Assembly: GCA_023386235.1 (NCBI GenBank) | Contig: JAEWKC010000042.1 | Span: 1 to 43,399, forward strand | Length of the DNA stretch: 43,399 bases | Direction of reading: 5' to 3' | From: Bacteroidota bacterium | GTDB taxonomy: Bacteria > Bacteroidota > Bacteroidia > Chitinophagales > Chitinophagaceae | Shown here: positions 16,142-24,240 of the stretch, in pieces | How the letters are laid out: each line of letters begins with the position of its first letter | Numbering within the stretch: the stretch's first letter is position 1 | Program-made: the position numbers and the translations under genes | Notes under the pieces: generated by a model | Database searches by the model: none | The model's input: the letters and a program-made list of their open reading frames with translations, nothing else | Told to the model about the DNA's origin: nothing

Positions 16142-17191
16142 TCATTTAAATAAATCTAATTTCTTATTGAAGAAAGAAACAACTAACTCAGATACTTTTA
16201 TATGAACTTCGTGTCTATCAACAGAAGGATGATCTTTAAAGGGGATAGGATTATGCTTTTTTATATGATCGCTGGCTTCAGCCAGCATAACATAATGACC
16301 AACCATACCTCCAAATTCATAGTATTCGGAGTGAGGAATTAGATTATGGTACTTACGAGCATATGATATTACAGGTGTGATATTATCAGCTGCCGATCCA
16401 GTGATAAATACGGGAATTTCTACATTTTTAAACTGTCTGCGTTCATTGAACCCCCTAGCAGTGCCTGGTGAAATAGCAAAAACAGCCTTTATTCGCTTAT
16501 CCTGAACATTTGGAATATTTTGCATCATTTCTATTAGTTTCGGATTTTGGAGTTCTTTCCAAAGGTTTGGAAATTCAGGTATACTATTAATTTCCAATTT
16601 TCCTTCAGGTGTATTGTAAAATTGTAAGAGCAGTTCATAGTCAAGTTCAGCACCCGCTAATGCCAAGGCAGTATAGCCTCCATATGAAAAGCCTATGACA
16701 CCGATTTTATTGTTATCAATTATTGAATTTATCTCCGGGTGATCCAATAGCATATTCAAAGAAAAACTTATATCTATGGGCCTCTCCCATGGTTTAACAA
16801 ATTCGATTGCTATTGCATTATCAAAAGTGTTTCCCCAGTGGTCAACTGCTGCCACTACATAACCATTCTTTACCAAAATATGTGATAGCCATTCCAATGA
16901 AAGCCTATTTCCTCCATTTCCATGGGAAATCAAAATCAGGGGATATTTTTTCAAGGGGAATTTAGCATCTCTCACAGTAAATTCTTTGAGAAAAGGGGAA
17001 TAATTTTTGTCAGAAACCTTTAAGCTATCGATAGTTGGATACCACATTTCTATTATCATTGGTCTATCTCTTTTTTCATCAAAATATTTAAGGGTAGTTT
17101 GTCCGATGTTGATTTCATCGATAGCTTTAATTTGAGCATCCACTAAATGACACTGTATGAGAAATAGGAAAATTAAAAAACTTTTAAACAT
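16142..17191 (-). CDS. Exported alpha/beta hydrolase (PAF-acetylhydrolase/dienelactone-hydrolase-like)
   Basis: The 349-residue protein has a signal peptide ending near LVDAQ, then an alpha/beta hydrolase fold. It has an early ISHGNGGNRLSLEW oxyanion region and the nucleophile elbow GFSYGG within KIGVIGFSYGGYTALALAG. The late segments PVFITGSAADNITP and GGMVGHYVM supply the probable acid and histidine. This layout is closest to the platelet-activating-factor acetylhydrolase/dienelactone group; the substrate is probably a small ester or lactone in the periplasm. It is intact and lies 15 bp downstream of a VOC gene. Confidence 0.85.
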   Translation of the reverse strand: MFKSFLIFLFLIQCHLVDAQIKAIDEINIGQTTLKYFDEKRDRPMIIEMWYPTIDSLKVSDKNYSPFLKEFTVRDAKFPLKKYPLILISHGNGGNRLSLEWLSHILVKNGYVVAAVDHWGNTFDNAIAIEFVKPWERPIDISFSLNMLLDHPEINSIIDNNKIGVIGFSYGGYTALALAGAELDYELLLQFYNTPEGKLEINSIPEFPNLWKELQNPKLIEMMQNIPNVQDKRIKAVFAISPGTARGFNERRQFKNVEIPVFITGSAADNITPVISYARKYHNLIPHSEYYEFGGMVGHYVMLAEASDHIKKHNPIPFKDHPSVDRHEVHIKVSELVVSFFNKKLDLFK

Positions 17192-17206
17192 CTTTGAAAA
17201 ATTTGA

Positions 17207-17614
17207 TTAGTTTATTCTTGTATTTTGTAGATCAGTTTGTCTATCCCATTCTGCTATTTCAATGATAACTCCGTTAGGGTCTTTAAACAAGAGTAGTTTT
17301 TCACCCCAATCTTCTGTACGAAGTGGAGTCGTAAAAATGACACCATTATCATTTAACATATTTGCCACTTCTTCAATATTATCAACGATAAAGGTTAGAA
17401 TAATTCCTTCTGCATTAGTGTACTTAATGTAATCTGGTAGTACATCCAAACCTATTTCGTGATAAATCAGTTTTTGCTTGGTTACTGGATGTATTAATGC
17501 AGTAAAACCGTCAAAAACCAAATCTTCAACAAAACCGAAGTGTTCCATCATAAACTCTGCTGAAGCTCTAACCTCTTTTACGTTAAGGCATGTTGCAAAC
17601 GATGAAATTCTCAT
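17207..17614 (-). CDS. VOC family protein (bleomycin-resistance-like)
   Basis: The 135-residue single VOC domain begins with SFATCLNVKEVRASAEFMMEHFGF and ends with LFKDPNGVIIEIAEWD, the DPNG...E pattern of the family, where the final Glu is the usual metal ligand. The substrate is unknown. It starts a short unit with the exported hydrolase. Immediately upstream (17645-17736) lies a decayed fragment of another gene, so the promoter may be newly formed. Confidence 0.82.
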   Translation of the reverse strand: MRISSFATCLNVKEVRASAEFMMEHFGFVEDLVFDGFTALIHPVTKQKLIYHEIGLDVLPDYIKYTNAEGIILTFIVDNIEEVANMLNDNGVIFTTPLRTEDWGEKLLLFKDPNGVIIEIAEWDRQTDLQNTRIN

Positions 17615-17644
17615 AATAATGTTTTATAAAATTATATCGTATTT

Positions 17645-17736
17645 GTGTTTTTATCTCTATAATGTCATTTGTGGCTACCGCCCGATTGAAGTTATCTTCA
17701 ATGTGTTGAAATACTTTGTTCAAACTTTTCGTTCAT
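17645..17736 (-). pseudogene. Remnant of a second DUF4440 gene
   Basis: On the minus strand from an ATG at 17736 the sequence encodes MNEKFEQ. After a one-base frameshift it continues FQHIEDNFNRAVATNDIIEIK. This closely matches the N-terminus of the intact DUF4440 protein at 15706-16086 (FQKIEDKFNRAVVTNDIAEIK). The similarity stops near 17645 and the remaining ~90 codons are absent. It is a 5' stub left by recombination or deletion between cargo genes. Confidence 0.8.
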
Positions 17737-17758
17737 CTTAATACTTTTTATTAGGATA

Positions 17759-17790
17759 AGGGAAAGCCCGATGTTATCAGGACTTTCCCT
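17759..17790 (-). terminator. Hairpin after the VOC-TipAS chimera
   Basis: AGGGAAAG (17759-17766) and CTTTCCCT (17783-17790) form an 8-bp stem, extended by GC pairs near the loop. It lies just after the stop of the minus-strand gene at 17809. A run of six Ts lies on the plus-strand side (17795-17801) and none on the minus side, so as a terminator it would work better for plus-strand transcription. A role ending the minus-strand gene is a guess. Confidence 0.4.
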
Positions 17791-17808
17791 AACTGTTTTT
17801 TGCTTACA

Positions 17809-18246
17809 TTATTTTTCCAAATTATTTTCGGCAAAATATTTCATTGCTTTCTGCAAGAACAGCGCAAATTCAGGTTGCGGATTTCCGTCTGTAACATTAG
17901 CTAAATAGCGCTCGTCATTCACATACATGTCACCAAGCCCCGCATAAGCACAAGCTTTTTGATCCGGCACAACTGACTTGCCCCAAAATTTGCTAATTAT
18001 CCCATAATGCCTTGCAATGTGTTGCTGTACGATGTCCGATTCCTGACTATCGTTTCTCAGTGCAAATAGTTCGCTGAAAACATTTTCCATTTCCTTTTGA
18101 AGCGCTTCAACACGTCCCGCCCATTCATCTTCAACTATCATACGTCCTTCCAATGTAAGCCCAATTTCTGTAAAAAAAGCAATTGCTTTATCAAGATTTT
18201 CTACAACGATACCAACGTTGTTTATTTCTAATAATTTACTCTTCAT
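17809..18246 (-). CDS. Chimera: VOC N-terminus fused to TipAS-like antibiotic-binding domain
   Basis: Residues 1-46 are the start of a VOC domain (INNVGIVVENLDKAIAFFTE, then LTLEGRMIVEDEWAGRV). From about residue 47 the sequence switches to the C-terminal ~100 residues of a TipAS domain (EALQKEMENVFSEL, IARHYGIISKF, GLGDMYVNDERYLANV, FALFLQKAMKYFAEN). TipAS binds thiopeptide antibiotics, normally as the C-terminal part of MerR-type TipA regulators. The VOC half lacks three quarters of its fold and the TipAS half lacks its DNA-binding partner. The switch falls where both families have EW..RV, so short-homology recombination is likely. It may be non-functional or a free drug-binding domain. Confidence 0.75.
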   Translation of the reverse strand: MKSKLLEINNVGIVVENLDKAIAFFTEIGLTLEGRMIVEDEWAGRVEALQKEMENVFSELFALRNDSQESDIVQQHIARHYGIISKFWGKSVVPDQKACAYAGLGDMYVNDERYLANVTDGNPQPEFALFLQKAMKYFAENNLEK

Positions 18247-18290
18247 CCTATTTTTATTATAAGGTTGCTGTGAACGATATACAATTTTTG

Positions 18291-18497
18291 TTAATCCACC
18301 TCCTGTCTAAATAAGACCGCAATTCTTCTTGTTGCGAAATTCGAAATAGCTTGGTGAATTAATGTTTCATGGTTTTCCTGTGGTAAAAAAATCAATGTGA
18401 TATTTTCATCCATTTTTTGATATCTTTTAATCAGACTTGGTAATCCGTCTTCAATTTTATTGATTTTTTTGTCTTTTGGCTCCCATTTTTTAATCAA
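18291..18497 (-). pseudogene. C-terminal remnant of an esterase
   Basis: This 68-codon frame opens with a TTG and lacks an N-terminal half. Its middle, LPSLIKRYQKMDENITLIFLPQENHETLIHQAI, matches the end of the intact esterase at 18913-19755 (VNVYFDYLPLENHATIMHQAV), including the catalytic-His region NH. After AISN the sequence diverges into ATRRIAVLFRQEVD. It is most likely a 3' fragment of a second esterase gene. Translation is not expected. Confidence 0.65.
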
Positions 18498-18500
18498 TTA

Positions 18501-18776
18501 TTAAGGAATTGAAACTGCCACCCTTCTCATGTCAAATTTATTTATAATCACTCCTGGGGCTGCCCAATCAATCGTAGGAGGCAAAACAGATTTAGCTTGA
18601 TCCGCATTCTCAAATAGAATAAATCCAAAACCTTCGTCATTGACCGGATCTACCCAATACCCCGCGATAAAACCCGGTGCACTTTTAACCTTGGGTAATA
18701 TACTATTCGTGAAAGTGGTTGCTGCTTCTGAAGCAAATTGAGGGTTTATTGTTAATTGAATTAGAATTGCATACAT
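18501..18776 (-). CDS. Small antibiotic-monooxygenase-like (dimeric alpha/beta barrel) protein
   Basis: The 91 residues start MYAILIQLTINPQFASEA, then have APGFIAGYWVDPVNDEGFGFILFENADQAKSV. This beta-alpha-beta-beta layout with the APGF/GY pair is that of ABM-type dimeric alpha/beta barrels. No cofactor is needed in many members and the substrate is unknown. It sits 3 bp before the esterase remnant. The 136 bp upstream (18777-18912) has no gene. Confidence 0.65.
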   Translation of the reverse strand: MYAILIQLTINPQFASEAATTFTNSILPKVKSAPGFIAGYWVDPVNDEGFGFILFENADQAKSVLPPTIDWAAPGVIINKFDMRRVAVSIP

Positions 18777-18912
18777 TGATTTTAATTTAAGTTTTTTTAT
18801 GTTATTATTCAGTAGGCTTATTTATAATCACTAACATTCCTTAGTTTCCGAATAAACATGTTGTTTAAGTAAAAAAAGGCTTCCATTTAGGTTTAATCCT
18901 ATTTAGTTAAAA

Positions 18913-19755
18913 TCATGGGTAAAAAAGTCTAAATGAATTGAAAACCGCCTGATGCATTATTGTTGCGTGGTTTTCCAGTGGCAAATAATCAAAGTAAACG
19001 TTCACGTTCCTGTTTTTCAGGTTTTTGATTTTATCAGCTAGAACATTTGCATCTACTTCCATTACCCGGGGAATTTTAGTGGGAGCCAAACCTTCTTTTC
19101 CAACTCCGATATAAATATCTTTGTGTTCAAAACGAGCAAGAGGTTGGTTTAATAACGACCCATTATCCCACCACAAACTGGGGCTGACGATGATATACTT
19201 GTTAAAAAGTTCCGGTTTTTTAAACAGGATTTCAGTTGCCAAAAGCCCGCCTAACGATTGCCCGATAATGGTTTTTGAAGAACTGGTCATATACTTTTCC
19301 TGTATATACGGTTGCAGCTCTTTTTCAATGAACGATATGAATCTGTTGGAATGCCCTGAGGTCGGATTTGCACTTTTATCTTCAGTTACATTTGTAGGGA
19401 ATGTGAAATCCCTTCTCCTGTCCACCGTTGCAATACCCACTACTATTGATTTTGGGACTTGGTTAACCCATTCAAAACTATTGAACTGCACAAGCCCTAC
19501 GATATGGATAAAATCCTCATCTGCTGAACCGTCAAGTAAATAAATGACAGGGTAACGTATCGTGTCTTTCGGGTTGTAGCCTTCCGGCAGATAGATATTC
19601 AACACCCTTTTTTCATTTAGCTCTTTTGACTGTATTTCATCAATAAAGCCAAGTACAAAGGGTTTGGTATTATCCGTACGTTCTAGCCTCTTTGTTTGTC
19701 CAAAAATTACTGTCGTGGAAAAAGCAAGGATGAAAGTTATAATTGTTCTTTTCAT
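18913..19755 (-). CDS. Exported esterase (IroE/esterase-D-like alpha/beta hydrolase)
   Basis: The 280-residue protein has a signal peptide ending near IFGQ. It contains the esterase-D layout: LNEKRVLNIYLPEGYNP, YPVIYLLDGSADEDFIH, the nucleophile elbow GQSLGG in KTIIGQSLGGLLATEIL, SPSLWWDNGSLL, and the late LPLENHATIMHQAV with the catalytic His. IroE-type enzymes hydrolyse siderophore esters, others S-formylglutathione or phosphonates; export favours a periplasmic ester. It lies 20 bp downstream of the peptide deformylase gene. Confidence 0.87.
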   Translation of the reverse strand: MKRTIITFILAFSTTVIFGQTKRLERTDNTKPFVLGFIDEIQSKELNEKRVLNIYLPEGYNPKDTIRYPVIYLLDGSADEDFIHIVGLVQFNSFEWVNQVPKSIVVGIATVDRRRDFTFPTNVTEDKSANPTSGHSNRFISFIEKELQPYIQEKYMTSSSKTIIGQSLGGLLATEILFKKPELFNKYIIVSPSLWWDNGSLLNQPLARFEHKDIYIGVGKEGLAPTKIPRVMEVDANVLADKIKNLKNRNVNVYFDYLPLENHATIMHQAVFNSFRLFYP

Positions 19756-19775
19756 TATTATCTATTTAATGGTGG

Positions 19776-20357
19776 TCACACGAACTTCATCGGGTATTTC
19801 GTCTGGATTTGCCCTTTTGCTATCTTTTTAAGTTTTCCTTCCATTAGTTTTTTGGTTAGCGGTTTCAGATAATCCAAATATAAAACACCCTCTGTGTGGT
19901 CATATTCGTGTTGTATCATTCTTGCGGTTGTCCCTCTAAATGTTCTTGTTTGCGGTTCAAAATCTTTGTCACAATATGCTATTGTAATTGACCAAGGCCT
20001 TGTTACTTTTTGCGATAAGTCCGGAATACTTAAACAACCCTCGTGGTCTTCCCAAAGCTCGGCGGAACGCTCGATGATTTTTGCATTAATAAATGTTTCC
20101 ATTATTCCTTTGTCGTCTTGTGCAAAATAAATTTCTCTGTCTGTTTCTTCAAGATTTTCAAAAGTTGATTTGCTGTCCACAATAAATAATTTTATCGGAA
20201 GCCCGATTTGTGACGAAGCCAATCCGCAACCATTGGCGTTTTTCATTGTTTCCCACATATCTGCTATCAGCTTGTCCAATTTAGGATGGCTCTCTTCTAT
20301 GTCGATGCACTTCTGTTTTAGAATCCTGTGTCCGTATGCTAAAATAGGTCGTTTCAT
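19776..20357 (-). CDS. def: Peptide deformylase
   Basis: The enzyme removes the formyl group from nascent proteins with a metal ion at its active site. All three motifs are present. Motif 1 is GCGLASSQIG at residues 43-52 (usually GxGLAAxQ, so Ser replaces the second Ala). Motif 2 is EGCLSIP with the metal-ligand Cys108. Motif 3 is QHEYDH with His150, Glu151 and His154. At 193 residues the length is normal. Since every bacterium has a chromosomal def, this copy on mobile DNA is probably an extra one and could lower sensitivity to deformylase inhibitors. It is intact. Confidence 0.93.
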   Translation of the reverse strand: MKRPILAYGHRILKQKCIDIEESHPKLDKLIADMWETMKNANGCGLASSQIGLPIKLFIVDSKSTFENLEETDREIYFAQDDKGIMETFINAKIIERSAELWEDHEGCLSIPDLSQKVTRPWSITIAYCDKDFEPQTRTFRGTTARMIQHEYDHTEGVLYLDYLKPLTKKLMEGKLKKIAKGQIQTKYPMKFV

Positions 20358-20399
20358 TCCTTCAATTTTTGAATTATTTTAATCTTCCTAATATTAAGA

Positions 20400-20798
20400 T
20401 TAGGTGATATCCGTTATTTCCATAATTTTATTGTCAAGAAACTTGAAAATTGACTTTCCATTTAATTTGAGCTTGTCGCCCTTTTTTAAGCCGTTTGGAA
20501 AGTCTGTTGCCAAAGTTGCGGAATAATCTATTTCAATTTCCGTTTTATCGCTGTCGTGCTTTATCGCTGTGATTTGCTGCCGTCTGTTTTCAAAACACGA
20601 TTTTGCCTGTTCGGCTTGTTGCTTCAAAGCATTTATTCCGCTCAGCCTCATATTCACTTCGCCATTCAGAATGTTTTGAAAAATGATATTTTCGGTAAAA
20701 TCATAAACCATTTTTCCAATGTCAAACTCGTTGTATCCGTCAATATAGTTTCGTATTATCTTGTCTCTTGTTTTATATATTTGTTTGTGATTTTCCAT
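20400..20798 (-). CDS. SnoaL-like/NTF2-fold protein, copy 2
   Basis: This 132-residue paralogue of the protein at 14423-14800 shares IIRNYIDGYNEFDIGKMVYDF, then TEIEIDYSATLATDFPNGLKKGDKLKL and GKSIFKFLDN. About half the residues are identical. The function is unknown. The start ATG at 20798 lies 5 bp from the end of the broken cupin gene on the same strand, so it would be co-transcribed with it. The upstream gene has a frameshift, which may reduce coupling. Confidence 0.82.
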   Translation of the reverse strand: MENHKQIYKTRDKIIRNYIDGYNEFDIGKMVYDFTENIIFQNILNGEVNMRLSGINALKQQAEQAKSCFENRRQQITAIKHDSDKTEIEIDYSATLATDFPNGLKKGDKLKLNGKSIFKFLDNKIMEITDIT

Positions 20799-20803
20799 CG
20801 AGA

Positions 20804-21213
20804 TTATTTTTCGTTTTCTTCAAACCATTTTACGATGACAGGCATATTTCTTTGAAATCCGCCAGGTATAAAAAAATTAAAGATGCCTATTTTCTCGTCT
20901 GTCCAGTTTGCAAAATCGTGTGTGGTTTTTGCTAGTATCCTGATAAATGTTCCTTTTTTCGCATCTATCCATTATCTCCGATCAGAATCGACGTCGCTCC
21001 TTCCAGCACATAAAAAACTTCGTCATTGTCTTCATGCTGATGTGCTCCGGGACCGTTGGAGTACGGCTCCTGCCACCATTTGGAAATGCTATATTTTTCA
21101 CAGTTTTCCCTTTCATCAGCCTTAATAACTGCGGTCATCGTACCGCAGTTATACTTTCTACCATCTCCGGCAGAAAGTAATAGGGCATCACTATTACTTT
21201 TCAATTTGTCCAT
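20804..21213 (-). pseudogene. Cupin-domain protein with a one-base deletion
   Basis: The ATG at 21213 starts a cupin-type beta barrel: YSISKWWQEPYSNGPGAHQHEDNDEVFYVLEG, with the metal-type HQHEDNDE motif. The frame then stops at a TAG after ILIGDNG. One base over, the sequence continues IDAKKGTFIRILAKTTHDF and TDEKIGIFNFFIPGGFQ, ending at the TAA at 20804-20806, which completes the second cupin motif. The missing base is in GATAA(T)TGGATA, where homologues should have Asp-Asn-Trp. A sequencing error cannot be excluded without reads. Confidence 0.82.
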
Positions 21214-21299
21214 GCGTTAAAGTTTATATTATAAAATTATCACAACTTTTCTTTTGTTTGCATTATCATATGGCAAGAAATTCTCACTTCATTCTCTGG

Positions 21300-21812
21300 T
21301 TAAAGTAATCTGGAAAGCAACTCTTCCTTTGATGCCTTGTATACACTGAGAATATTATTCTCATGATGCATCATTTTTTCAAATCTAAAACCGAGTTTTT
21401 CAATCAGCTTTATCGAAGGGTTATTATACGGCAGGCTGATTGCCAGAATAATATCAAGCCCATTGCTACTTACCATAGCCTGCAAAACAGCTTTGGTTGC
21501 CTCAAACGCATAGCCCTTATGAAAGAACTGGGGTAGGAAGGCAAAACCTACATCTTTAGATGGTAAATAGTCTCGCTTGATGATGGTCACCAGACCGATT
21601 GGCAATCCTTCTTTTTTTAACTTTACCGTCCAATAGGTGATATGCGGATTACTATTTACTTTTTGGATGTACTCCCTTGCATCTTTTTCTGAATGAATGT
21701 TACGGTCACCAATATTCTTTATCCATCCCTCAGTATTTAAAAGCTCAAAAACAAAAGTTGTATCTTTTTCTGATAATGGTGATAAGGTAAGTCTTTCTGT
21801 AGCTATTCGCAT
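21300..21812 (-). CDS. GNAT N-acetyltransferase
   Basis: The 170 residues from the ATG at 21812 begin MRIATERLTLSPLSEKDT, a typical start for Acetyltransf_3 proteins. They contain GLVTIIKRDYLPSKDVGFAFLPQFFHKGYAFEATKAV, with the cofactor loop HKGYA, and LPYNNPSIKLIEKLGF. An ATG at 21890 lies inside the upstream lipoprotein gene and is not needed. It is probably the last gene of a three-gene unit with the arginase-like and propeller lipoprotein genes. Its acceptor is not known. Confidence 0.85.
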   Translation of the reverse strand: MRIATERLTLSPLSEKDTTFVFELLNTEGWIKNIGDRNIHSEKDAREYIQKVNSNPHITYWTVKLKKEGLPIGLVTIIKRDYLPSKDVGFAFLPQFFHKGYAFEATKAVLQAMVSSNGLDIILAISLPYNNPSIKLIEKLGFRFEKMMHHENNILSVYKASKEELLSRLL

Positions 21813-21846
21813 TTCAATTATAGATAATTTATTTGTATAATTTTCC

Positions 21847-22818
21847 TTATTGGAAAGCTTTTGGAAAATCAATCCAAAAAATATTTCCAAGCCCGTTTAA
21901 GGGCGAGTTTAACTTATCGAGGTATTCTTTTGTGGTCATTGGTTCTTTGCTATTATAAGGTTGACCATCCCTAAAAGAAGTAAAGAACAGGTATTTACCA
22001 TCAGTTGAAACCATCGGACATTGATCCATATGCGGGGAATTGATTTTCTTTCCCATATTCCTTCCGAGTGTCCAATGATCTTCTCTGTTATAGCTTATAT
22101 ATAAGTCTCCGCTTCCATAACTATCTTTATATCCTATCCCTGTATAGATTATATATTTTTCATCAGGATCAACAAATGCATCAAATTCAATATTCGTTGT
22201 GTTAAGAGAGCCGCTCAAACTTACACGAGGTAAAAACTTACCGTTTCTATATTTAGATATCATTATATCATATCCGTTTTCTCCATTTTCAGCGGAAAAA
22301 AATAAATTCCCTTTTTTTGAAATAGCTGGATAAAGTTCGTCTTTATCCGAATTGATTTCACTGCCCAAATGTTTTGGTTTGCTGAAATCCCCATTCGCAT
22401 ATTCTACGCACCAAATATCAAAATCCGATTTTGGTATTCCTTGTAAAACTGGTCTGGTTGATATATAGTAGAGCTTTTTCCCATCCGGAGCGAAGAAAGG
22501 GTCGGCGTCACTATATTGTCCCGAGAATTGGGCGATTTGAGGCTTAGTCCATTTGCCTTTTTCCTTTTTTGTAATGAAAATTGTGTAGAACCTGTTTGCT
22601 GTAGTGTTATTTGCAATGGAAAATAACACCACATTTCCGTCTGATGAAAAAGTTATATTATATTCATTAAGATGGGTTGAAATAATCCCGTCTGCAAATA
22701 ATGTTGCTGAATCTTTTGATGCTTGTTGTGAATTGAAAGGGAGATTTGCACCATATTTTTGACCACATGATAAAAGCATGAATAATAATAGTAAAACAGG
22801 AGTTCCGTAAAGTTTCAT
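21847..22818 (-). CDS. PD40-type beta-propeller lipoprotein
   Basis: This is a lipoprotein of 323 residues with the lipobox LLSC-G at residues 15-19. It has at least five repeats of the TolB/PD40 kind, in which blades end in D..PFFAPDGKKLYYIS, ELYPAISKKGNLFFSAE, FDAFVDPDEKYIIYTG and DQCPMVSTDGKYLFFTS. Such propellers bind partners at the cell surface or in the periplasm. The function is unknown. The ATG abuts the arginase stop directly (no gap) and the gene overlaps no neighbour. Confidence 0.8.
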   Translation of the reverse strand: MKLYGTPVLLLLFMLLSCGQKYGANLPFNSQQASKDSATLFADGIISTHLNEYNITFSSDGNVVLFSIANNTTANRFYTIFITKKEKGKWTKPQIAQFSGQYSDADPFFAPDGKKLYYISTRPVLQGIPKSDFDIWCVEYANGDFSKPKHLGSEINSDKDELYPAISKKGNLFFSAENGENGYDIMISKYRNGKFLPRVSLSGSLNTTNIEFDAFVDPDEKYIIYTGIGYKDSYGSGDLYISYNREDHWTLGRNMGKKINSPHMDQCPMVSTDGKYLFFTSFRDGQPYNSKEPMTTKEYLDKLNSPLNGLGNIFWIDFPKAFQ

Positions 22819-23718
22819 TTAGTTTTTAATTTTATTAATAATAGGTGTCATGTTCATCATAAACGCATTAATATATTCCTTATCAGGATCTAAATCGGGG
22901 TCAAAAATTGTAATTTCCATTCCGGAAATCTTATCATGGTTAAATAAGAGGGTTAATATTTCCTTCAATTCGGGATAGGATAATCCGCCGCTCTGCCTAC
23001 TATCTACGGCTGGCATTATTGTATCATCCAACACGTCTACATCGAAATGGATGAAAAAACCATCAAGTTGGTTTTCAGATAATATGGTAAAAAACTGGTT
23101 TATTACATTTTGAATGCCGATTTTCCGTAATTCATTTAGGGGGAAATAATGAATTTCAGAACCTCTAATTGGTTTCTCATATTCTTCGTCATACTCCCTG
23201 TTTCCGACGCAAAAAACGTTTTGAGCTTCAAAATAAGGACTTAGATTATCTATATTTGTTAGATTGTCATGACCATATCCACAAACAATAGCTAAGTCCA
23301 TTCCGGCAGCACCATGTGTATGTGAGCACTCTGGAATCATGTAATCCGTATGGCCGTCAAGAAAAAATAAACCAAAACGCCCTTTCCTTTTAAATGCAAT
23401 TGCACTCCCTATCAGTATGCTACAATCACCCCCTAATATCAACAGAAAAGTATCCTTGCTTATTTTTTTTCCAATTACATCTGCTTGAAGGAGTGAATAA
23501 TTAATTATACTTCGGGCATTTCTAATATTTGTTATTGGATCAATTTCCATTGAGTGTTTGGGTGCTTTAATATGAATTGTCTTGGTAGAGCCTATAGCAG
23601 TATAAAATCCCAATTGATTAAGCAGGACAGGAAATTTTTTTACTCCAGGTTCTTTAGCATACGACATTCTTTTGAGACCTAAATTTGAAGGGCATTCAAA
23701 AACAACCAGGTTACGCAT
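22819..23718 (-). CDS. Arginase/ureohydrolase family protein
   Basis: The 299-residue protein has the metal-binding signature of the ureohydrolase fold: GGDCS at 96-100, DGHTD at 121-125 and DVDVLD at 226-231. The usual GGDHS His ligand is Cys99 here, a change seen in some family members, so the metal site may be atypical. Arginases, agmatinases and formimidoylglutamases share this fold, and the substrate is not decided by the sequence. It is the first gene of a unit with the propeller lipoprotein, with no gap between them. Confidence 0.82.
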   Translation of the reverse strand: MRNLVVFECPSNLGLKRMSYAKEPGVKKFPVLLNQLGFYTAIGSTKTIHIKAPKHSMEIDPITNIRNARSIINYSLLQADVIGKKISKDTFLLILGGDCSILIGSAIAFKRKGRFGLFFLDGHTDYMIPECSHTHGAAGMDLAIVCGYGHDNLTNIDNLSPYFEAQNVFCVGNREYDEEYEKPIRGSEIHYFPLNELRKIGIQNVINQFFTILSENQLDGFFIHFDVDVLDDTIMPAVDSRQSGGLSYPELKEILTLLFNHDKISGMEITIFDPDLDPDKEYINAFMMNMTPIINKIKN

Positions 23719-23778
23719 TTTTAAGTTTATATAATGTTATTCAAATATTATGACTGACCGTATGAGATGATTAAAATG

Positions 23779-24240
23779 TTATGTACGGCTGGTTTGCCTA
23801 ATCTTTCTAATTTTAATCACTTTTTCTATGGAACCTATTTCGTCACTGTTTTTATAAGAATTATACCAAGATTCACCTTCCGGGTCTATTGAAAGGTCAC
23901 CTAAGAGAAACTTGATCAGCGTTCCGCTTTTCGTTCCCGTTAGATGAAATTCATACGTTACACTGTCCTTCGCAACCTTTTTGTCCCAGCTGATATCGAG
24001 TAATGAAATAACCAGTTTTGTATTCGGAACAAATGTTATGACTTCACCTTCAAGGTAAACGATGTCATTATCATTGATCCAATAAATTTTACTTCCTAAT
24101 CCAATGGCTTTTTCATCTTTGGTTTTTGCAGGTACAAGCATCCAATCTTTAAAATATTTAGGAGTTGTGATTACTTCCCAAATTTCATGTTGCGCTACGT
24201 TTATTATCTTCTCTTTGTTGACGATAAGGGGCTTATTCAT
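23779..24240 (-). CDS. SRPBCC/AHSA1-domain protein
   Basis: This intact START-like domain of 153 residues has EIWEVITTPKYFKDWM, GLGSKIYWINDNDIVYLEGEV and VTYEFHLTGTKSGTLIKFLLG. The cavity is formed by a long helix around a beta grip, and many such proteins bind lipids or small hydrophobic molecules. It overlaps the DinB gene by 4 bp (ATGA), so translation is coupled. It is a separate family member from the broken SRPBCC gene at 5325-5786. Confidence 0.82.
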   Translation of the reverse strand: MNKPLIVNKEKIINVAQHEIWEVITTPKYFKDWMLVPAKTKDEKAIGLGSKIYWINDNDIVYLEGEVITFVPNTKLVISLLDISWDKKVAKDSVTYEFHLTGTKSGTLIKFLLGDLSIDPEGESWYNSYKNSDEIGSIEKVIKIRKIRQTSRT

